A stretch of 64,000 nucleotides of DNA from Spongiibacter tropicus DSM 19543 (GTDB lineage: Bacteria; Pseudomonadota; Gammaproteobacteria; Pseudomonadales; Spongiibacteraceae), in contig NZ_ATUS01000001.1 of assembly GCF_000420325.1 (NCBI RefSeq), forward strand, positions 1,864,463 through 1,928,462, written 5' to 3'. This document shows, in pieces, positions 33,868-43,604 of the stretch (position 1 is the first letter of the stretch; every line of letters starts with the position of its first letter). Under the pieces are notes generated by a model that was not told the origin of the DNA, made no database searches, and saw nothing but the letters and a program-made list of their open reading frames with translations. A program made the translations under genes and the position numbers.

Positions 33868-34976
33868 TCTCTCTGGTAAACACCTGGCGCACCCTGCGGC
33901 GCAAAGGGATTATGGGCATCAACGAGCGCAACGCGGATTACGTGCTGCGCTACAACGAGCGCCATCGCTATCCATTGGTGGACGACAAAATCCTCACCAA
34001 GCAGAAAGCCATTGAAAACGGCATACACGTGCCGCCCATGTACGGCGTGATCGATTCCGAAAAGCAAATTGCTCAGCTGCAAACGCTGGTCAGTGGTCAC
34101 CGCGACTTTGTCATCAAACCCTCACAGGGGGCCGGTGGCGACGGCATTATGGTGATTGCCGATCAGTTTGAGGGCTTTTATCGCAGTGCGGGCGGCCGGC
34201 TGCTGACCCTGGAAGATCTGGAATTCCACCTGTCCGGCGTACTCTCCGGTATTTACTCGCTGGGCGGGCACCGGGATCGTGCGCTGATTGAGTACCGGGT
34301 CATTCCAGACCCGATTTTCAGTGCCATCAGCTACGAAGGTGTGCCCGATATTCGCATCATTGTGCTGAAGGGCTACCCCGTCATGGCGATGTTGCGCCTG
34401 CCCACCCGGCAATCTGGCGGCAAGGCGAATCTCCATCAGGGCGCAATCGGAGTGGGGGTAGATCTTGCCACCGGTATTACACTCGACGGCACCTGGCTGA
34501 ATCGGAAAATCCAGACCCATCCCGATACCACCAACCCGGTACGCGGCGTGCAACTGCCATTCTGGGACGGCTTTATCTCGCTGGCGACGCGCTGCTATGA
34601 GCTGACCGGCCTGGGTTATATCGGCGTGGACATGGTGCTGGATAAAGACCTGGGACCGTTGATGCTGGAACTGAATGCCCGCCCCGGGCTGAATATTCAG
34701 ATCGCCAACGACGCCGGACTGAGCGCCCGTTGCCACGAGGTTGAAACTGAAATCGAACGACTGGCCGCCAAGGGAATCCGCAAAGCCCCTCCGGAAAAGC
34801 GTCAGAAGTTCTGCCAGCAGCACTTTGCCAACGCCGAGTGCGCGGCCTTGCGAAAGCAGCGGGATGAAGAGCAGGCCGCTGCGGAAGAAGCCGCCATTCT
34901 GGCGGCGGCCAAACGCGACGGCAACCAACCTGAGGTCGATGCCGGGATTCGCATTCCCGGCAATCGCACACCCTGA
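33864..34976 (+). CDS. ATP-grasp ligase, RimK/alpha-L-glutamate ligase-like
   Basis: 370 aa. ATP-grasp core: nucleotide-binding Lys85 and Gly-rich loop SQGAGGDGIM (87-96), then ELNARPGLNIQIAN (about 271-284) with the Mg-binding Glu/Asn. ATP-grasp enzymes join a carboxylate to an amine through an acyl phosphate; relatives add glutamate or other amino acids to peptides. The C-terminal ~45 residues are Ala/Glu-rich and probably disordered. Cytoplasmic, third gene of the coupled operon. Substrate unknown. Confidence 0.85.
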   Translation: MISLVNTWRTLRRKGIMGINERNADYVLRYNERHRYPLVDDKILTKQKAIENGIHVPPMYGVIDSEKQIAQLQTLVSGHRDFVIKPSQGAGGDGIMVIADQFEGFYRSAGGRLLTLEDLEFHLSGVLSGIYSLGGHRDRALIEYRVIPDPIFSAISYEGVPDIRIIVLKGYPVMAMLRLPTRQSGGKANLHQGAIGVGVDLATGITLDGTWLNRKIQTHPDTTNPVRGVQLPFWDGFISLATRCYELTGLGYIGVDMVLDKDLGPLMLELNARPGLNIQIANDAGLSARCHEVETEIERLAAKGIRKAPPEKRQKFCQQHFANAECAALRKQRDEEQAAAEEAAILAAAKRDGNQPEVDAGIRIPGNRTP

Positions 34977-34977
34977 C

Positions 34978-36126
34978 TCAGGCCACCGCCTGCTGGAGAA
35001 TCTCCCGGCTCTCCGCAGGGGTGATCGCGCGGCGCTCACCCAGCTTCACCATTCCATGAGACTCCAAACGCGCAACGATGGTATCGATGGCAGCAGCCTT
35101 GTCGCCATCGTGCTCCGTTAACTGCGTGGCCACCCCAAGCGAGTGATAGAACGCCTCGATGGCATCAACACAGCGTTCAGCCAAGGCGTCGCCGTCGGAA
35201 AGCTCAAAGACATTCCTCGCCATTTGCTCGAGCTTGGCGCGCTTGTACTCAATCTGGTGGCGCAACAGCGAGGGCTGCACTATCGCCAGTGAGCGGCCAT
35301 GATCTACCCCATACAGCGCCGTCAGTTCATGACCGATCATATGGGTTGCCCAATCCTGCGGCACACCGCTGCCGATAAAGCCATTCAATGCCTGATTGGC
35401 CGCTAACATCAGATTTGCTCGCCAGGCATCGCTGTCTCGCTGGGCAAACTGTTCGCCCAGTGTCTTCAAGCTGCGCAGCAGCACTTCAGCGTAGCCTTCC
35501 TGCACCATCGCCTCGGTCGGCATGGTGAGATACTGCTCGCAGGTATGGACCCAGGCATCGACCAGGCCATTCGCCAACTGGCGCTCAGGCAGGGTTTTCA
35601 TCACATCGGGATCGAGCACCGCGAAGTGAGGCTGCACCAGCGGCGAGACAAAATTCAGTTTTTCCTGTGTCGCCGCTTTGGTAACGACCGAACCACCGTT
35701 GGACTCCGCCCCCGTTGCCGGGAGGGTGAGCACCGCGCCAATCGGCAGGGCTTCTGCAACACGATGCTTGCCCAGCAGAATGTCCCAACCATCGCCGTCG
35801 TAACAGGCCGCTGCAGCAACATACTTGGCGCCGTCAATGACGGAACCCCCTCCCACCGCGAGAATGTAGCTCAAGCCTTCCGCTTTCACTTGCTCCACTG
35901 CGCGATTCAGGGTCTCTACCGTGGGATTAGGCTCAACGCCAGCAAACTCCTGCCACGTGAATCCTTCCATTGCGGCAACCGCCTGTTCATAGACGCCATT
36001 GCGCTTGATCGAGCCGCCGCCGTACAGCAGCAGCACGCGCGCATCCCTGGGGATCGCACTGGCAATGCGGGCTATCTGGCCCTGACCAAAGTGGATTTGC
36101 GTGGGGTTAACAAACGAAAATTTCAT
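34978..36126 (-). CDS. yqhD: YqhD-like NADPH-dependent aldehyde reductase (iron-containing ADH family)
   Basis: 382 aa from the ATG at 36126 (GTGAGGTCTGCC before it). Group III alcohol dehydrogenase: YGGGSIKRNGVYEQ and AVGGGSVIDGAKYVAAA bind NADPH, and the metal site is spread over ANGLVDAWVHTCEQYLT, THMIGHELTALYG and VDHGRSL. It closely follows E. coli YqhD, which reduces short-chain and toxic aldehydes. The divergent AraC gene matches YqhC in position, supporting the identification. Confidence 0.88.
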   Translation of the reverse strand: MKFSFVNPTQIHFGQGQIARIASAIPRDARVLLLYGGGSIKRNGVYEQAVAAMEGFTWQEFAGVEPNPTVETLNRAVEQVKAEGLSYILAVGGGSVIDGAKYVAAAACYDGDGWDILLGKHRVAEALPIGAVLTLPATGAESNGGSVVTKAATQEKLNFVSPLVQPHFAVLDPDVMKTLPERQLANGLVDAWVHTCEQYLTMPTEAMVQEGYAEVLLRSLKTLGEQFAQRDSDAWRANLMLAANQALNGFIGSGVPQDWATHMIGHELTALYGVDHGRSLAIVQPSLLRHQIEYKRAKLEQMARNVFELSDGDALAERCVDAIEAFYHSLGVATQLTEHDGDKAAAIDTIVARLESHGMVKLGERRAITPAESREILQQAVA

Positions 36127-36258
36127 GGCAGACCTCACTGATCAATTAGCGTTAACGAGCTGGGCGTCGCCCTCATGAAATGCACAATACTGCTTATCAT
36201 GGCAGACAAAAACCGAAATATGTGGATTTCTATTGCCTAATCCTGTCAACATCGTCCT

Positions 36259-37209
36259 ATGAATGCTATGACACCGCCGGATAACGTGACAGACATCGCC
36301 AGCCAGATACAACAGTATCTCGACCGCAATGGCCTCAGCCAACTGGAGGGAAGCCAGCGGACGGCCATTCCGGGTGTGCATATTTATCGCGCCAGCCGGG
36401 GGAGCCCCCGGCAGCCGTTTGTCTATCAGTCCGGCATTATTGTTATGGGCCAGGGTCGCAAGCGCATTCACTTAAACGGCCAGAAGGTCGATTACGGCCC
36501 TGGCCGCTATTTGGTTCAGGGTGTTCCATTACCCCTGGAATGCGAGGCACACAGTGATAAAGGCATGCCCTTGCTCGGTGTATCTGTCAGCATTAACACC
36601 CCGATGCTTCAGGAACTGATAAGCCAACTGGCACCGCCGGATACCCGTCGACGGGATAGCGACAACCGGGACTGCAGCCTCAGCTCCGATCACCTTACGC
36701 CAGGCATGACCACCGCCGTTCATCGGCTACTCGATGCCCTGCTCAACCCGCAAGACGCGGCAATCCTGGGTGTTAGCATTGTGCGTGAGTTGATATATCG
36801 CGTTCTTATTGGCCCCAAAGGCCATGTGCTCACCGAGCTTGCACAGCACGATAGCCACTACGCCCGCATTGCGACGGTACTGATCCACATTCACCGACAT
36901 TTCGCCGACCCGCTCACGGTGGAATCGCTGGCAGCCCAAGCCAATATGAGTCCGTCTGGCTTTCACCGCGCCTTTCGGCAGGTCACCCGCGAAACCCCGC
37001 TGCAATACCTGAAGAAGCTGCGCCTGAGCAAGGCGCGCGATTTGATGCTGCACGACGGTCGGCGAGCCAACGAGGCAGCGTGGCTGGTCGGCTATCGCAG
37101 CCCGTCGCAATTCAGCCGCGAATTCAAACGCCACTTCAAACAAGCGGCCAGCCATGCCGACGCTACGACGAGCCCAGCCGCCGCTTTTCCACTCGCTGGG
37201 ACTTACTGA
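36259..37209 (+). CDS. yqhC: AraC-family regulator, YqhC-like
   Basis: 316 aa. N-terminal AraC_N (PF06719-like) sensor domain (PFVYQSGIIVMGQGRKRIHL) and C-terminal AraC domain: TVESLAAQANMSPSGFHRAF then the second HTH ending SPSQFSREFKRHF. YqhC activates yqhD in E. coli in response to aldehydes, and the same divergent pair is present here. Its end overlaps the convergent DMT transporter by 47 bp. Confidence 0.82.
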   Translation: MNAMTPPDNVTDIASQIQQYLDRNGLSQLEGSQRTAIPGVHIYRASRGSPRQPFVYQSGIIVMGQGRKRIHLNGQKVDYGPGRYLVQGVPLPLECEAHSDKGMPLLGVSVSINTPMLQELISQLAPPDTRRRDSDNRDCSLSSDHLTPGMTTAVHRLLDALLNPQDAAILGVSIVRELIYRVLIGPKGHVLTELAQHDSHYARIATVLIHIHRHFADPLTVESLAAQANMSPSGFHRAFRQVTRETPLQYLKKLRLSKARDLMLHDGRRANEAAWLVGYRSPSQFSREFKRHFKQAASHADATTSPAAAFPLAGTY

Positions 37210-38068
37210 ATATCACCATCGCCAGACCACCAATAATTGCCGACGACACCATGAGAAAGTGCAAGGTGAAGGGCTCTGATAACAGCAAAATACCGCCAAA
37301 AGCGGTCATCAGCGGCACGCTCAACTGAACACTGGCGGCCGTCGTTGCTTTCAGTTCCGGCAACGCTGAATACCAGACAATGTAGCCCAGCGCAGACGCT
37401 CCCGCTCCCGATAACACCGCATACATGACACCCTCTGCCCCCAGTTGCGGGGGCTCGACCGCCAACATCAACACGCTGAGCAAAGCCGCAAAGGGCAAGG
37501 CATAGAGAAAATTGTGCGCCGACACCACGCGCGGATCTCCCGCTCTGCGTCCCAGCAGCGAATAGACGCCCCAGGCGGCTCCGGATACCAGCATGATCAG
37601 ATAGGCAAAAAGTGAAGGGCTGTCGGCGGAAGCGCCCAGCGCACTTGGCAACATCAGCGCCAGCAAACCGGCATAGGCCAGCATCAGCCCCAGCCACTGG
37701 AGGCCATTGAAACGCTCACCGCGAAAAAAGCCATAACCGATCATCACGGTCTGCACTGCAGCAAACAGAATCAGCGCCCCAGCACCTGCCGATACGCGGG
37801 CATAGGCATAGGAAAAGGCCGCCGCATAGGCGAACAGCACAAAACCGGAGGTAAGGCGCTCGGTCATCGAGGGCGATACCGCCCGATGAGGGATGTTGCG
37901 CAGGAGAATAATCAGCCACAGCATCACGGCTCCCGACAGTAGCCGGAGCAGGGTGAAACTCGCGGCGTCTATCGAACCGCCCAACAGCGCCGCGCGGCAA
38001 ATCAGCGCATTGCCCGTAAAGGCAAGCATGGAGAGGGCAGTGAAAATAACGAGGCGATACGGCGCCAT
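37163..38068 (-). CDS. EamA/DMT-family transporter
   Basis: About 301 aa from the ATG at 38068 (MAPYRLVIFTALSML); in-frame starts at 38098 and 38116 are possible. Ten predicted helices in two EamA repeats, the plan of drug/metabolite exporters of the inner membrane. Substrate cannot be inferred. No partner on the same strand nearby. Confidence 0.8.
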   Translation of the reverse strand: MAPYRLVIFTALSMLAFTGNALICRAALLGGSIDAASFTLLRLLSGAVMLWLIILLRNIPHRAVSPSMTERLTSGFVLFAYAAAFSYAYARVSAGAGALILFAAVQTVMIGYGFFRGERFNGLQWLGLMLAYAGLLALMLPSALGASADSPSLFAYLIMLVSGAAWGVYSLLGRRAGDPRVVSAHNFLYALPFAALLSVLMLAVEPPQLGAEGVMYAVLSGAGASALGYIVWYSALPELKATTAASVQLSVPLMTAFGGILLLSEPFTLHFLMVSSAIIGGLAMVIFSKSQRVEKRRLGSS

Positions 38069-38154
38069 AACGCAATCCAACAATGGACGAACAGGCATTA
38101 TGCAGAGCTCGCGCACTGCACCATAGACGACTTTAGTATGGCGCGAACAGCCAC

Positions 38155-38179
38155 AAAAAAGCGCGGCCCGGCCGCGCTT
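38155..38179 (-). terminator. Terminator after the dsbA-like gene
   Basis: AAGCGCGGC and GCCGCGCTT (38159-38167 and 38171-38179) pair around CCG; on the minus strand the stem is followed by TTTTTT. Confidence 0.8.
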
Positions 38180-38203
38180 GCTTAATTACCGCTCATGGGC
38201 GGA

Positions 38204-38875
38204 TTACTTTTTGGCGGCGCGCTCTTGAGCGATCAACTGTTCAGCGACCTTCAGCATATTGGCTTTACTGCCTGCAGACCGGCCCGTTACACGGTACTTG
38301 CCATTGACGATGATCTCAGGGGTGCCGGCAATACCGTAGCTGCGAGCGCGGGCATCAGCTTGGCGTACCTGGCTTTTCACCCCGAAGGAGTCAAAAGCCT
38401 TACGGAAATCCTCCGCGCTCACCTCAGTATGAGCCAGGAAGACTTTCTCAATGGCATCGCGGTCACGCAGCGGATTTTTCTTGAGATTAATCTCGTCAAA
38501 CAGTGGCTGGTGGACTTTATCCAGTACACCCAGTGCCTCTGCGGCATAGAACGCTTGAGCGTGGGTCACCATCAGCTCATTCCACATGGCCGGCGAGCGC
38601 ACAAATACGACATCGCTTGGCAGTTTTTCTGCCCAGGCGTGCACCATCGGCTCAAAACTGAAGCAGTGGCTGCAGCCGTACCAGAACACTTCCGACACTT
38701 CGATTTTGTTCGGATCAGACGTTCTCACAGGCTGGGCAATCTTGATATAGCTCTCGCTGCTGGCTGGAGCGAGAGCCGGCTTGGCATCACCACTGGCCTC
38801 AGAGCCATTGCTGCATGCCAACAGAAAGAACGTGGTCAACGACAGTACCCACAGAGACAGGTTTTTCTTGATCAT
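38204..38875 (-). CDS. dsbA: DsbA-like thiol:disulfide interchange lipoprotein
   Basis: 223 aa from the ATG at 38875; the longer frame to 38974 crosses a terminator. The signal peptide ends in a lipobox (FFLLACSNG), so it is probably membrane-anchored rather than free. Thioredoxin fold with the active site VFWYGCSHCFSFEP, a C-S-H-C motif where DsbA usually has C-P-H-C, and the cis-Pro loop in GIAGTPEIIVNG. It forms disulfides in exported proteins. Lies downstream of cytochromes c4 and c5, as in Pseudomonas. Confidence 0.85.
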   Translation of the reverse strand: MIKKNLSLWVLSLTTFFLLACSNGSEASGDAKPALAPASSESYIKIAQPVRTSDPNKIEVSEVFWYGCSHCFSFEPMVHAWAEKLPSDVVFVRSPAMWNELMVTHAQAFYAAEALGVLDKVHQPLFDEINLKKNPLRDRDAIEKVFLAHTEVSAEDFRKAFDSFGVKSQVRQADARARSYGIAGTPEIIVNGKYRVTGRSAGSKANMLKVAEQLIAQERAAKK

Positions 38876-38960
38876 GATTCCCCCAGAGTTTGGTCCACCG
38901 GACACAATGTGTTTAAGACCCTCGGCATGGCTGGCGGTTCCGACACCGCTGCCACAAATA

Positions 38961-38986
38961 AAAAAGGCGGCCACAGCCGCCTTTTT
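38961..38986 (-). terminator. Terminator after the cytochrome c4 gene
   Basis: AAAAAGGCGGC (38961-38971) and GCCGCCTTTTT (38976-38986) pair around CACA; the stem is followed by T on both strands. It separates the cytochrome genes from dsbA. Confidence 0.85.
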
Positions 38987-39003
38987 ATCTCAAGTCTGCT
39001 CGC

Positions 39004-39630
39004 TTAATTATGCAGGCCTTGGATGAAGCTGGCTACGGCTTCGATCTCGGAGTCGCTCATCTTGAAAGCAATGGTGCGCATGATCTTGGCTTCGCCGTCG
39101 TTGTCACGACCTTCTCGACCGTCCATCGCCGCACGGAATGCCTTAAGCTGCGCGACCGTGTAGTCAGCGTACTGGCCAGCCAGTCGGGGATAACCCGCTG
39201 CCGCCATACCGGCGCCGGTGGGCGAATGGCAGGCGGAACATGCTGGCACGCCGCGCTCGGCAACGCCGCCACGGTAGATCGCTTCACCCTTTTCAACCAG
39301 CTCGGGATTTGCCTGACCGGTGCTGCTGGTCTGGCTGGCATAGTAGGCCGCGATATCGGCAATGTCCTGGTCACTCAGATTATCGGTCTGACCCGCCATC
39401 ATGGGCACAGGACGTGCGCCGGATTTGATGTCGTGAATCTGCTTGGCCAGGTAACGCTCACCCTGACCAGCCAGTTTCGGGAACGTCGGGGCAGGGCTGT
39501 TGCCGTCCGCACCGTGACAGGCAGCACAGGCAGCGGTCTTCGCTTTACCTGCTGACGCGTTTCCTTCCAGCGCGACGGCAGCGCTGCTCAGCGCAACAGA
39601 GGCGAAAAAAGCTAGCAGTGTTTTTTTCAT
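39004..39630 (-). CDS. Diheme cytochrome c4
   Basis: 208 aa from the ATG at 39630 (a GTG 6 nt upstream is possible). Signal peptide 1-21, then two cytochrome c domains with heme motifs C-A-A-C-H and C-S-A-C-H and distal Met ligands (MMAGQTDNLSDQDIADIAAYY in the first, KMSDSEIEAVASFIQGL in the second). Periplasmic electron carrier to terminal oxidases. Cotranscribed with cytochrome c5. Confidence 0.93.
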   Translation of the reverse strand: MKKTLLAFFASVALSSAAVALEGNASAGKAKTAACAACHGADGNSPAPTFPKLAGQGERYLAKQIHDIKSGARPVPMMAGQTDNLSDQDIADIAAYYASQTSSTGQANPELVEKGEAIYRGGVAERGVPACSACHSPTGAGMAAAGYPRLAGQYADYTVAQLKAFRAAMDGREGRDNDGEAKIMRTIAFKMSDSEIEAVASFIQGLHN

Positions 39631-39668
39631 GATCACTTACTCTTTAAAGACAGAAACTCTGGCGAGCC

Positions 39669-39965
39669 TTACTGAGGCTTGGCCATATACTCAATCAGGG
39701 CCTGGTAGTCGGCATCGCTACAATCAAAGCACAGACCTTTTGGCGGCATGGCATTGAACCCGTCGCGCGCATGCTTGACCAAGGTCTCCATGCCTTTCTC
39801 CATGCGTGGAGCCCACTGTTCGGCGTCAAACGATTTTGGCGCACCGTTGGCACCAAAGCCGTGACAGGCGTAACAGGATTTTTTGTAACGTGCTTCGAGA
39901 TCCGCGTTGGCGCTGGCAGCGACGCTGATGGTGGCAAGAAGTACTGCGAATAAGCAATTTTTCAT
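39669..39965 (-). CDS. Cytochrome c5 family protein
   Basis: 98 aa with a signal peptide (1-19) and one heme motif, C-Y-A-C-H. The segment AMPPKGLCFDCSD near the C-terminus supplies the Met ligand and the extra Cys pair typical of cytochrome c5. Periplasmic electron carrier, 38 bp upstream of cytochrome c4 on the same strand. Confidence 0.9.
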   Translation of the reverse strand: MKNCLFAVLLATISVAASANADLEARYKKSCYACHGFGANGAPKSFDAEQWAPRMEKGMETLVKHARDGFNAMPPKGLCFDCSDADYQALIEYMAKPQ

Positions 39966-40131
39966 GGATTACCCTCTCTCTTCTGACCGGCGTCCGCGCT
40001 GTAACTGCGATCCGCTGGGTGATGACCCCCCGTAAAAACTGCGGCATTATACACAACATGCTGGAGTCGGGGCCATTTTTTGCCCGGCTTCGCCCAGCCA
40101 CCCGAGAAATTCCCCGGATTTATCGAGCATC

Positions 40132-40776
40132 ATGTCCAATACCGTAAATTATAGACGCGCCACGTATATGAAAAGTGCCCCAAAACTGGCGCAATGCCCT
40201 GAGGACAGCGGTGCGGAAGTCGCCTTTGCCGGGCGCTCTAACGCTGGCAAGTCCAGCGCCATCAATCGCCTGACCGGCAACAGCAAAATGGCGAAGACCA
40301 GTAAAACACCGGGACGCACACAGCTTATCAACTTCTTTTCCGTAGACGAACACGACGGCATGCGATTGGTAGACTTGCCCGGCTACGGCTTCGCCAAAGT
40401 ACCACTTAAGGTGAAGCAGGAGTGGGAGCGCAACCTGGAATATTACCTGCAACACCGTCAGTCGCTGCGTGGCCTAGTGTTGCTGATGGACATTCGTCAC
40501 CCGCTGACCGACTTCGACACCACCATGATCAACTGGGCTCACGAAGCGGGTATGCCGGTACGTATCCTGCTCACCAAGGCGGACAAGCTAAAACGTGGCC
40601 CGGCGATGTCCACACTCCTGTCGGTTCGCAAAGCCCTTGAGCCCTACGGTGCATTGGTAGAAGCCCAGTTGTTTTCAGCGACACGCGGCGACGGGCTTGA
40701 AGACCTGCAGGAGCAGCTCGACGTCTGGCTGCTGACCCGCTTTGAGGACGAGGACGAAATCACGCCTGCAGAGTAG
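40132..40776 (+). CDS. engB: Ribosome biogenesis GTP-binding protein EngB (YsxC)
   Basis: 214 aa TRAFAC GTPase: G1 GRSNAGKSS (34-42), G2 [12 protein letters not shown]3 DLPGYG, G4 TKADKL. EngB assists assembly of the large ribosomal subunit. Divergent from the cytochrome c5 gene and convergent with polA, the order seen in many gammaproteobacteria. A GC hairpin (about 40782-40806) lies in the engB-polA junction. Confidence 0.96.
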   Translation: MSNTVNYRRATYMKSAPKLAQCPEDSGAEVAFAGRSNAGKSSAINRLTGNSKMAKTSKTPGRTQLINFFSVDEHDGMRLVDLPGYGFAKVPLKVKQEWERNLEYYLQHRQSLRGLVLLMDIRHPLTDFDTTMINWAHEAGMPVRILLTKADKLKRGPAMSTLLSVRKALEPYGALVEAQLFSATRGDGLEDLQEQLDVWLLTRFEDEDEITPAE

Positions 40777-40790
40777 CTGCGACGGGCGCC

Positions 40791-43520
40791 TTAGTGCGCC
40801 TCGTCCCAGTTGTCGCCCACACCGACCCCGACTTCCAGAGGTATGGCCAGTTCAGCCGCCCCCGACATCAACGCGACGACTCGCTCGCGCACAGCGTCGA
40901 GCTGCGCCTCGGCAACTTCGAGAATCAATTCGTCGTGGACCTGCATGATCATTCGCGCATCCGGCTGCTCAGATAGCAGATAGTCGTCCACAGCGATCAT
41001 CGCGCGCTTGATAATATCGGCGGCCGTGCCTTGCATCGGCGCATTGATGGCTGTGCGCTCGGCGGCCTGACGACGCTGACCGTTGCGGGCATTGATTTCC
41101 GGGAGATGCAGGCGGCGACCGAACAGCGTTTCCACGTAGCCCTTTTCCGCTGCCAGCTTGCGAGTGTCTTCCATGTAGCGATGCACACCGGGGTAACGCT
41201 CAAAGTACAGATCGATATATTGCTGCGCCTCATTACGTCCGATATGCAGTTGCCGCCCCAAACCAAACGCCGACATGCCGTAGATCAAGCCAAAATTAAT
41301 CGCCTTGGCATTGCGGCGCTGTTCGTCGCTGACCGCCTCGGGGGCAACGCCGAATACCTCGGCGGCCGTGGCGCGGTGGATATCCTCACCGTTCTTGAAG
41401 GCGCGAATCAGGCCCTCGTCACCCGACAGATGCGCCATGATGCGAAGCTCGATCTGAGAGTAGTCCGCCGCCAGTATTTTGTAGCCCTTCGGCGCAATAA
41501 AGGCTTTGCGGATACGGCGCCCTTCGGCGCTGCGAATGGGAATGTTCTGTAAATTCGGGTCCGACGACGACAGTCGTCCCGTTGCCGCGACCGCCTGGTG
41601 ATAGGAGGTGTGAACCCGCCCGGTGTTTTCATCAATCAACTGCGGCAACTTGTCGGTATAGGTCGACTTGAGCTTGGCCAGGCCGCGGTATTCCAAAATG
41701 ACCTGGGGCAGGGGGTAGTCGTGAGCCAGCTCCACCAGCACCTCTTCGGCCGTCGACGGAGCGCCTTTAGGGGTCTTGCGGATGACCGGAATATTCAGGC
41801 GCTCAAACAGGATTTCACCGAGCTGCTTGGGCGATGACAGGTTGAACTCACCGCCGGCAATGTCAAAGGCCTGCTGCTCCAGCACTTTCAACTTGTCGGC
41901 TATTTCCAGGCTCTGCTGAGCCAGCATCGCCTTGCTGATCAGCGCGCCGTTTCGTTCGATCCGCGACAGCACGGGCACCAGCGGCAGCTCGATATCGCGA
42001 TACACGCGCTCCAGCGCCTCATCCCCGCACAGCATGGGCGACAAGGCCTGGTGCAGGCGCAGTGTGATATCGGCATCTTCGGCGGCATAGGGCCCGGCCT
42101 GCTCCAGCGCAATCTGGTTAAAGCTAAGCTGCTTGGCCCCCTTGCCGGCGATATCCTCGTAGTGAATGGTGGATTCACCCAGATATTTTAGCGCCAGGCT
42201 GTCCATATCATGCCGACTGCCGGTGGAGTCCAGTACATAGGACTCCAGCATGCTGTCCTCGGCAATGCCACGCAAAGTGATACCGTGGTTTTTAAGCACA
42301 TTGGCATCGTACTTGAGGTTTTGCCCCAGCTTGGCCTTGTCCGGGTCTTCCAGCAACGGCTTGAGTGCACCCAGTACCTGCTCTTCACTCAACTGCTCAG
42401 GTGCGTCGATATAGTCGTGACCAAAGGGTACATAGGCCGCCGTTCCGGCTTCCACCGCAAAAGACACTCCCACAACGCGGGCCTGCATATAATTCAGACT
42501 GGTGGTTTCGGTATCAAAGGCGAATAGCGCTGCCTTGCGAAGGACGTCCAACCACGCCTCAAACTGCTTGGCATCAGTAACAACCTGGTAGTCTTTCTCC
42601 AGTGCGGCAGGCGCCGTGCTTACCTCATCATCAATACTGGCGTCGGCATCGCGCAGCAGTTCGTCCGTCCAGCCTTTGAATTCCAGCTCGCGGAACAGCG
42701 TCAAGAGACGGCTATTGTCTGCCGGCTGATGCTGCAAATCCGCAATACTGACATCCAGCGCCACATCGCACTTGATGGTCGCCAGTTCATAAGACAGCTC
42801 GGCAGCATCGCGGGAGTCCTCAAGCTTCTTAGCCAGACTCTTGGCACCGCGAATCTCCAGGGTAGGCACCTCATCCAGGCGCGCATAGATATCGCGGATA
42901 CCACCCAGTGCCTGGAGCAATGCCAGCGCCGTTTTTTCCCCCACGCCGGGCACGCCGGGAATATTGTCGATCTTGTCTCCCATCAGGGCGAGAAAGTCGA
43001 TGATCAGTGAGGGCGGAATACCAAATTTAGCCTCTACGCCCGCCTCATCCATCCGCGTGTCGGTCATGGTATTGACCAGCGTAACGTGGGCATTTACCAG
43101 TTGCGCCATGTCCTTGTCACCGGTCGACACCACCACTGGGCGATCCGCTTCGGCCTGTGCAGCCAAGGTCCCGATCACGTCGTCGGCCTCAACCCCCTCA
43201 ATCACCAATCGAGGCAGGCCCATAGCGTCCACAATGTCGTGAATAGGCTGGATCTGCGCCCGCAGATCATCGGGCATGGGGGGGCGATTAGCCTTGTACT
43301 CGACAAACAGCTCGTCGCGAAATGTTTTGCCCTTGGCGTCAAATATCACCGCAATGGGGCTATCCGGATAATCCTTTTCCAGACGTCTCAACATGCTGAT
43401 CACCCCTTTAACCGCCCCGGTGGGATGTCCCTTGGAGTTCGTCAGTGGTGGCAGCGCGTGAAAGGCGCGATAGAGATAGGAGGAGCCGTCAACCAGCACC
43501 AGAGGAGTTTTTGCTGTCAT
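40791..43520 (-). CDS. polA: DNA polymerase I
   Basis: 909 aa from the ATG at 43520 (an upstream start at 43562 is less likely). Three domains in order: 5'-3' exonuclease (LVDGSSYLYRAFHALPP at the start), 3'-5' exonuclease with FDTETTSLNYM, and Family A polymerase with DYSQIELRIMAH (motif A), NAKAINFGLIYGMSAFGL (motif B) and VHDELILEV (motif C). All three catalytic sites look intact. Repair and Okazaki-fragment processing. Confidence 0.97.
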   Translation of the reverse strand: MTAKTPLVLVDGSSYLYRAFHALPPLTNSKGHPTGAVKGVISMLRRLEKDYPDSPIAVIFDAKGKTFRDELFVEYKANRPPMPDDLRAQIQPIHDIVDAMGLPRLVIEGVEADDVIGTLAAQAEADRPVVVSTGDKDMAQLVNAHVTLVNTMTDTRMDEAGVEAKFGIPPSLIIDFLALMGDKIDNIPGVPGVGEKTALALLQALGGIRDIYARLDEVPTLEIRGAKSLAKKLEDSRDAAELSYELATIKCDVALDVSIADLQHQPADNSRLLTLFRELEFKGWTDELLRDADASIDDEVSTAPAALEKDYQVVTDAKQFEAWLDVLRKAALFAFDTETTSLNYMQARVVGVSFAVEAGTAAYVPFGHDYIDAPEQLSEEQVLGALKPLLEDPDKAKLGQNLKYDANVLKNHGITLRGIAEDSMLESYVLDSTGSRHDMDSLALKYLGESTIHYEDIAGKGAKQLSFNQIALEQAGPYAAEDADITLRLHQALSPMLCGDEALERVYRDIELPLVPVLSRIERNGALISKAMLAQQSLEIADKLKVLEQQAFDIAGGEFNLSSPKQLGEILFERLNIPVIRKTPKGAPSTAEEVLVELAHDYPLPQVILEYRGLAKLKSTYTDKLPQLIDENTGRVHTSYHQAVAATGRLSSSDPNLQNIPIRSAEGRRIRKAFIAPKGYKILAADYSQIELRIMAHLSGDEGLIRAFKNGEDIHRATAAEVFGVAPEAVSDEQRRNAKAINFGLIYGMSAFGLGRQLHIGRNEAQQYIDLYFERYPGVHRYMEDTRKLAAEKGYVETLFGRRLHLPEINARNGQRRQAAERTAINAPMQGTAADIIKRAMIAVDDYLLSEQPDARMIMQVHDELILEVAEAQLDAVRERVVALMSGAAELAIPLEVGVGVGDNWDEAH

Positions 43521-43604
43521 GCCTGCAAATTCGTTGTCGTCGGGGAAGGCGAAGTGTAGCACGGCGGTGATAACGACCGTGCAACGTCACAACTCAGCAC
43601 TCAA

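Noticed and set aside
40778-40806. GC hairpin in the engB-polA junction as a terminator
   Set aside because: Stem is imperfect and has no T-run on either side, so it is mentioned under engB but not listed as a feature.
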